From the NCBI GenBank assembly GCA_031275145.1, contig JAISPE010000276.1, positions 1 through 7,906 of the forward strand: a stretch of 7,906 bases of DNA. The letters run 5' to 3'. Numbering within the stretch: the stretch's first letter is position 1; every line of letters starts with the position of its first letter. This DNA comes from Prevotellaceae bacterium (GTDB lineage: Bacteria; Bacteroidota; Bacteroidia; Bacteroidales; UBA932). Below are positions 5,523-7,906 of this stretch, piece after piece. The notes beneath the pieces were generated by a model. That model saw only the letters and a program-made list of their open reading frames with translations. It ran no database searches and was not told the origin of the DNA. A program made the position numbers and the translations under genes.

Positions 5523-6197
5523 TTAATCGGATGTAGAAGGAATTATTTTCAATAATTCGATTTCAAATATCAGTGTTGAACTCGGAGGAATAGGACTTCC
5601 GGGCATATTCCTGTCTCCGTAAGCTAATTTCGGCGGTATGTAGAGTATTATCCGCCCTCCTTCGGCGACATGCTGCAAGCCTTCCTGCCAGCCCGGAATA
5701 ACGTCGCCAAGCCTGAACCGGACAGGCGCTCCGGACATTTTTTCCGAGGATTCAAATTCTGTCCCGTCTATAAAAGACCCTTTATAATGGACTTCGACTG
5801 TGTCGCTTAATTTCGGTTTCAATATTTTCCCTTTCTCCAAAATCCTGTATTGCAGACCGGAGGGTAAAACAACAACTCCGGATTCGGTTGCGTTTTTTCT
5901 TAGAAAATCCAGCCCCGCCGCTTCATTTGCTTTTCTTTTCTCTTCGGTGAGGGCAAGCATATAGTTTCTAAGAACCTGCAATGATTTTTCTTCGGTTATT
6001 TTCGGTTTTCCCGATTTCGCATCGTTAATGGCTTCTATCAGCGTATTCAGATCGATATCATCCGCTATCCCGTTTCTTATCAGGTCGCCGGCTATCTGGA
6101 TGCCAAACGCATACGAAACAGAATCGTTTACCTGTCCGGCAATTAATCCCTTGCTTATGCTTATCGTCAATACAATTAAAAATATTCTAACTTTCAT
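5523..6197 (-). CDS. FKBP-type peptidyl-prolyl cis-trans isomerase, exported
   Basis: The 224-aa protein catalyses proline isomerisation and so assists folding, probably in the periplasm. Residues 1-21 form a signal peptide (MKVRIFLIVLTISISKGLIAG). There is no cysteine at the cleavage site, so it is soluble rather than a lipoprotein. Residues 24-100 form the helical FKBP_N dimerisation domain (VSYAFGIQIAGDL...), as in FkpA/FklB proteins. The FKBP domain covers about 107-218 and keeps the active-site residues Y138, F148, V166/I167, W170, Y193 and F211; these sit in VHYKGSFIDGTEFESS, VIPGWQEGL, LAYGDR and LIFEIELL. It is the first gene of the putative operon and has the best promoter in the window. 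The ATG at 6197 was chosen because it opens the signal peptide directly. Confidence 0.95.
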   Translation of the reverse strand: MKVRIFLIVLTISISKGLIAGQVNDSVSYAFGIQIAGDLIRNGIADDIDLNTLIEAINDAKSGKPKITEEKSLQVLRNYMLALTEEKRKANEAAGLDFLRKNATESGVVVLPSGLQYRILEKGKILKPKLSDTVEVHYKGSFIDGTEFESSEKMSGAPVRFRLGDVIPGWQEGLQHVAEGGRIILYIPPKLAYGDRNMPGSPIPPSSTLIFEIELLKIIPSTSD

Positions 6198-6215
6198 AAT
6201 AAATCATTGTGGATA

Positions 6216-6245
6216 CAAAGGTATAATCTTTTTTTCAAATACAAA
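6216..6245 (-). promoter_or_regulatory. Bacteroidetes-type promoter for the FKBP-dipeptidase operon
   Basis: On the minus strand, TACCTTTG (6223-6216) fits the -7 consensus TAnnTTTG exactly. TTTG (6245-6242) lies 18 nt upstream, close to the usual 19-21. Transcription would start near 6210 and give a leader of only about 13 nt. A second TTTG at 6239-6236 is too close to serve as the -33 box. The rest of the spacer 6198-6322 holds an AT-rich tract and no clear terminator. Confidence 0.65.
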
Positions 6246-6322
6246 TACAAATTTTCGAATAAAATATTTTTTAAGCGGATAATAATTTTTTTCACCGGAT
6301 TATTAGCCTGATCATGGCGAGT

Positions 6323-7789
6323 TTATTCCTTTTCGCCGGACCGGTTATCCCATTCGCTCGTGTTTTTTATTCCAAGTTTGTCAGGATCGAAAACAGGATT
6401 TTCGATGCCCGATTTCAACTGTTTTTCGAAATCGAAAAATATTTTCAGCGCTGTTTTCTGCAGTAAAATCAAAGCGACCAGATTCAACCATGCCATAATT
6501 CCTACGCCGATATCCGCCATATCCCACGCCAGTGTCATGGCGTTAATTCCTGTGAAGAAAGTTACGGCGAGAATGATCACACGCAGGATGTTAATCATGT
6601 AAACCGAAATGCGTCTGCTTCGGAAAAGAAAATAGACGTTGGTCTCTGCCTGAAAGTAATAACTCATTATTGTCGTGAAGGCAAAAAAGAAAAGCGCGAT
6701 TGCCACAAAACCCGAACCGAATCCCGAAATCGATACATCGACGGCTAACTGTGTGAAAACGGGGCCGTATCCGGTTTCTGACGGCGGCAGTCCACCTCCG
6801 TAAAACAGTACTGTCCCGTCGGCGCTGTAAATGTTGTACATGCCTGTAATCAGGATAATAAACGCCGTTGCGGAACATACCAGCAAGGTGTCGACATATA
6901 TGGAAAATGCCTGAACCAAACCCTGTTTTGACGGATGAGACACTTCGCAGGCTGCTGCGGCATGAGGCGCCGTGCCCTGTCCTGCTTCGTTGGAAAATAC
7001 GCCGCGTTTTACACCCATGATTATCGCCGAGCCGACTATCCCGCCTACAGCCGAATCTATTCCGAATGCGCTCCTGAGAATCAGTAAAAGCATGGACGGG
7101 ATATGATGCCAGTTCATGACAAGAATCACTCCTGCAACAAGTACATATCCTATAGCCATGAAAGGCGTTATACATTCGGCTACTCTGGCTAAACGTTTCA
7201 CTCCTCCAAAAATAATCAGGGCTAAAAGCAGGACAATGAACCCGGCGCTGACGTGCTTGTCTATCTCAAAGGAATTGTGGAAAGCGTCGCATATTGCATT
7301 GGACTGTATGCCCGGAAGCAACAATCCCAAAGAAATAATGGTAATCGCCGCAAAAAACAGAGCGAAATATTTGCTGTTAAGTCCCTTGAGTATGTAAAAC
7401 GCAGGGCCTCCCCTGTAATGTCCGTCAATCTTTTCCTTGTATATCTGCCCCAGAGAGGCTTCGACATAAGCCGTTGCAGCTCCGAAAAAAGCGAAGGCCC
7501 ACATCCAGAAAACAGCGCCGGGACCTCCCAGCGCTATGGCTGTGGCTACGCCGGCAATATTGCCTGTGCCGACCCGTCCCGAAAGCGCCAGAGCAAAGGC
7601 CTGAAACGAGGATATGCCCGACTTGGACGACTTCCCGCTAAGTAACATGCGTATCATCCGCCTGAAATAACGTATTTGCAAAAACCGCGTGCGGAATGAA
7701 AAATAAAATCCCGCAGCCATTAAAAACACAATAATCGGAATACCCCATACGAATGAACTCACTTCCGATACTATTTTTGAAAAATCCAT
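6323..7789 (-). CDS. Sodium:alanine/glycine symporter, AGCS family
   Basis: The 488-aa inner-membrane transporter imports small neutral amino acids (alanine, glycine) with sodium, and adopts the LeuT-like fold in this family. It shows about ten or eleven hydrophobic segments spread from residue 13 to 445. Family signatures are clear: SGRVGTGNIAGVATAIALGG (70-89), which holds substrate- and sodium-contacting residues; PGAVFWMW (90-97); and GVKRGVFSNEAGQGTAPHAA (259-278). YFQAETNVYFL (378-388) near TM9 is also typical. The C-terminal ~40 residues (FEKQLKSGIENPVFDPDKLG...) are charged and cytoplasmic. It is normal in length and complete. Its stop is 125 bp before the FKBP start, and that spacer carries a separate promoter, so the gene is probably its own transcription unit. 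No regulatory gene is adjacent in the window. Confidence 0.95.
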   Translation of the reverse strand: MDFSKIVSEVSSFVWGIPIIVFLMAAGFYFSFRTRFLQIRYFRRMIRMLLSGKSSKSGISSFQAFALALSGRVGTGNIAGVATAIALGGPGAVFWMWAFAFFGAATAYVEASLGQIYKEKIDGHYRGGPAFYILKGLNSKYFALFFAAITIISLGLLLPGIQSNAICDAFHNSFEIDKHVSAGFIVLLLALIIFGGVKRLARVAECITPFMAIGYVLVAGVILVMNWHHIPSMLLLILRSAFGIDSAVGGIVGSAIIMGVKRGVFSNEAGQGTAPHAAAACEVSHPSKQGLVQAFSIYVDTLLVCSATAFIILITGMYNIYSADGTVLFYGGGLPPSETGYGPVFTQLAVDVSISGFGSGFVAIALFFFAFTTIMSYYFQAETNVYFLFRSRRISVYMINILRVIILAVTFFTGINAMTLAWDMADIGVGIMAWLNLVALILLQKTALKIFFDFEKQLKSGIENPVFDPDKLGIKNTSEWDNRSGEKE

Positions 7790-7881
7790 TTGATAATATT
7801 TTATTTGTCAGTACTTGTATCTCATTTATTTTATGCTCCAGAAATTTTAGAAATCAAAATGTGGCGCTCAACATTGATGTG

Positions 7882-7889
7882 CAAAAGTA
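7882..7889 (-). promoter_or_regulatory. Promoter -7 box upstream of the symporter gene
   Basis: TACTTTTG on the minus strand fits TAnnTTTG exactly. The expected -33 box would fall beyond the window end, so it cannot be checked. Transcription starting near 7876 would give a leader of about 85 nt before the ATG at 7789, long enough for control elements. I see only the short palindrome ACATTGATGT (7871-7880), which lies about at the start site. Confidence 0.5.
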
Positions 7890-7906
7890 ATAAAAAAACT
7901 GTAACT

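Noticed and set aside
6280..6305. Possible terminator after the symporter (TAATAAT...ATTATTA)
   Set aside because: The stem is only seven A/T pairs with a 12-nt loop and is not followed by a T-run in the direction of transcription.

Overview
The window most likely comes from a Bacteroidetes (probably Bacteroidales-like) genome. Four things support this. Start codons lack Shine-Dalgarno sequences and sit behind AT-rich leaders. Promoter-like boxes match the Bacteroidetes -7 consensus TAnnTTTG. One gene encodes a DUF3127 protein, a family essentially confined to this phylum. Secreted and lipoprotein signals are of Bacteroidetes type. Species cannot be named from the sequence. All supported genes lie on the minus strand, so transcription runs from high to low coordinates.

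Layout, in the order of transcription. At 7789-6323 is an AGCS-family sodium:alanine/glycine symporter with its own promoter box upstream. At 6197-3200 is a compact four-gene run that looks like one operon: a periplasmic FKBP-type prolyl isomerase, an M20 dipeptidase, a small bacterial PH-domain membrane protein that overlaps the dipeptidase by ATGA, and a DUF3127 protein ending in an SSB-like acidic tip (DDLPF). A good -33/-7 promoter pair precedes the isomerase. At 3199-2796 is a repeat-filled spacer: a perfect 34-bp inverted repeat (2832-2907) and two diverged ~88-90-bp tandem copies (about 2909-3075). At 2795-1080 is a lipoprotein that fuses two WG repeats to an agarase-like (GH50-like, clan GH-A) glycoside hydrolase. 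At 1079-556 is a second repeat-filled spacer: a 22-bp tandem array (821-967), a cluster of tightly packed hairpins (686-820), and a 29-bp exact direct repeat on both sides of the array. At 555-163 is a 130-aa protein of unknown function, followed by an ATGA-coupled secreted protein that runs off the window at position 1.

How the genes relate. The symporter and dipeptidase fit uptake and use of amino acids and peptides, and the isomerase fits envelope protein folding. The agarase-like lipoprotein is the only sign of polysaccharide work, and no SusC/SusD genes accompany it here. The most unusual material is non-coding: two spacers flanking the glycoside hydrolase gene hold different, GC-richer repeat families, one of which places a long hairpin just 36 bp before its start codon. 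I see no complete defence, CRISPR or mobile-element system.
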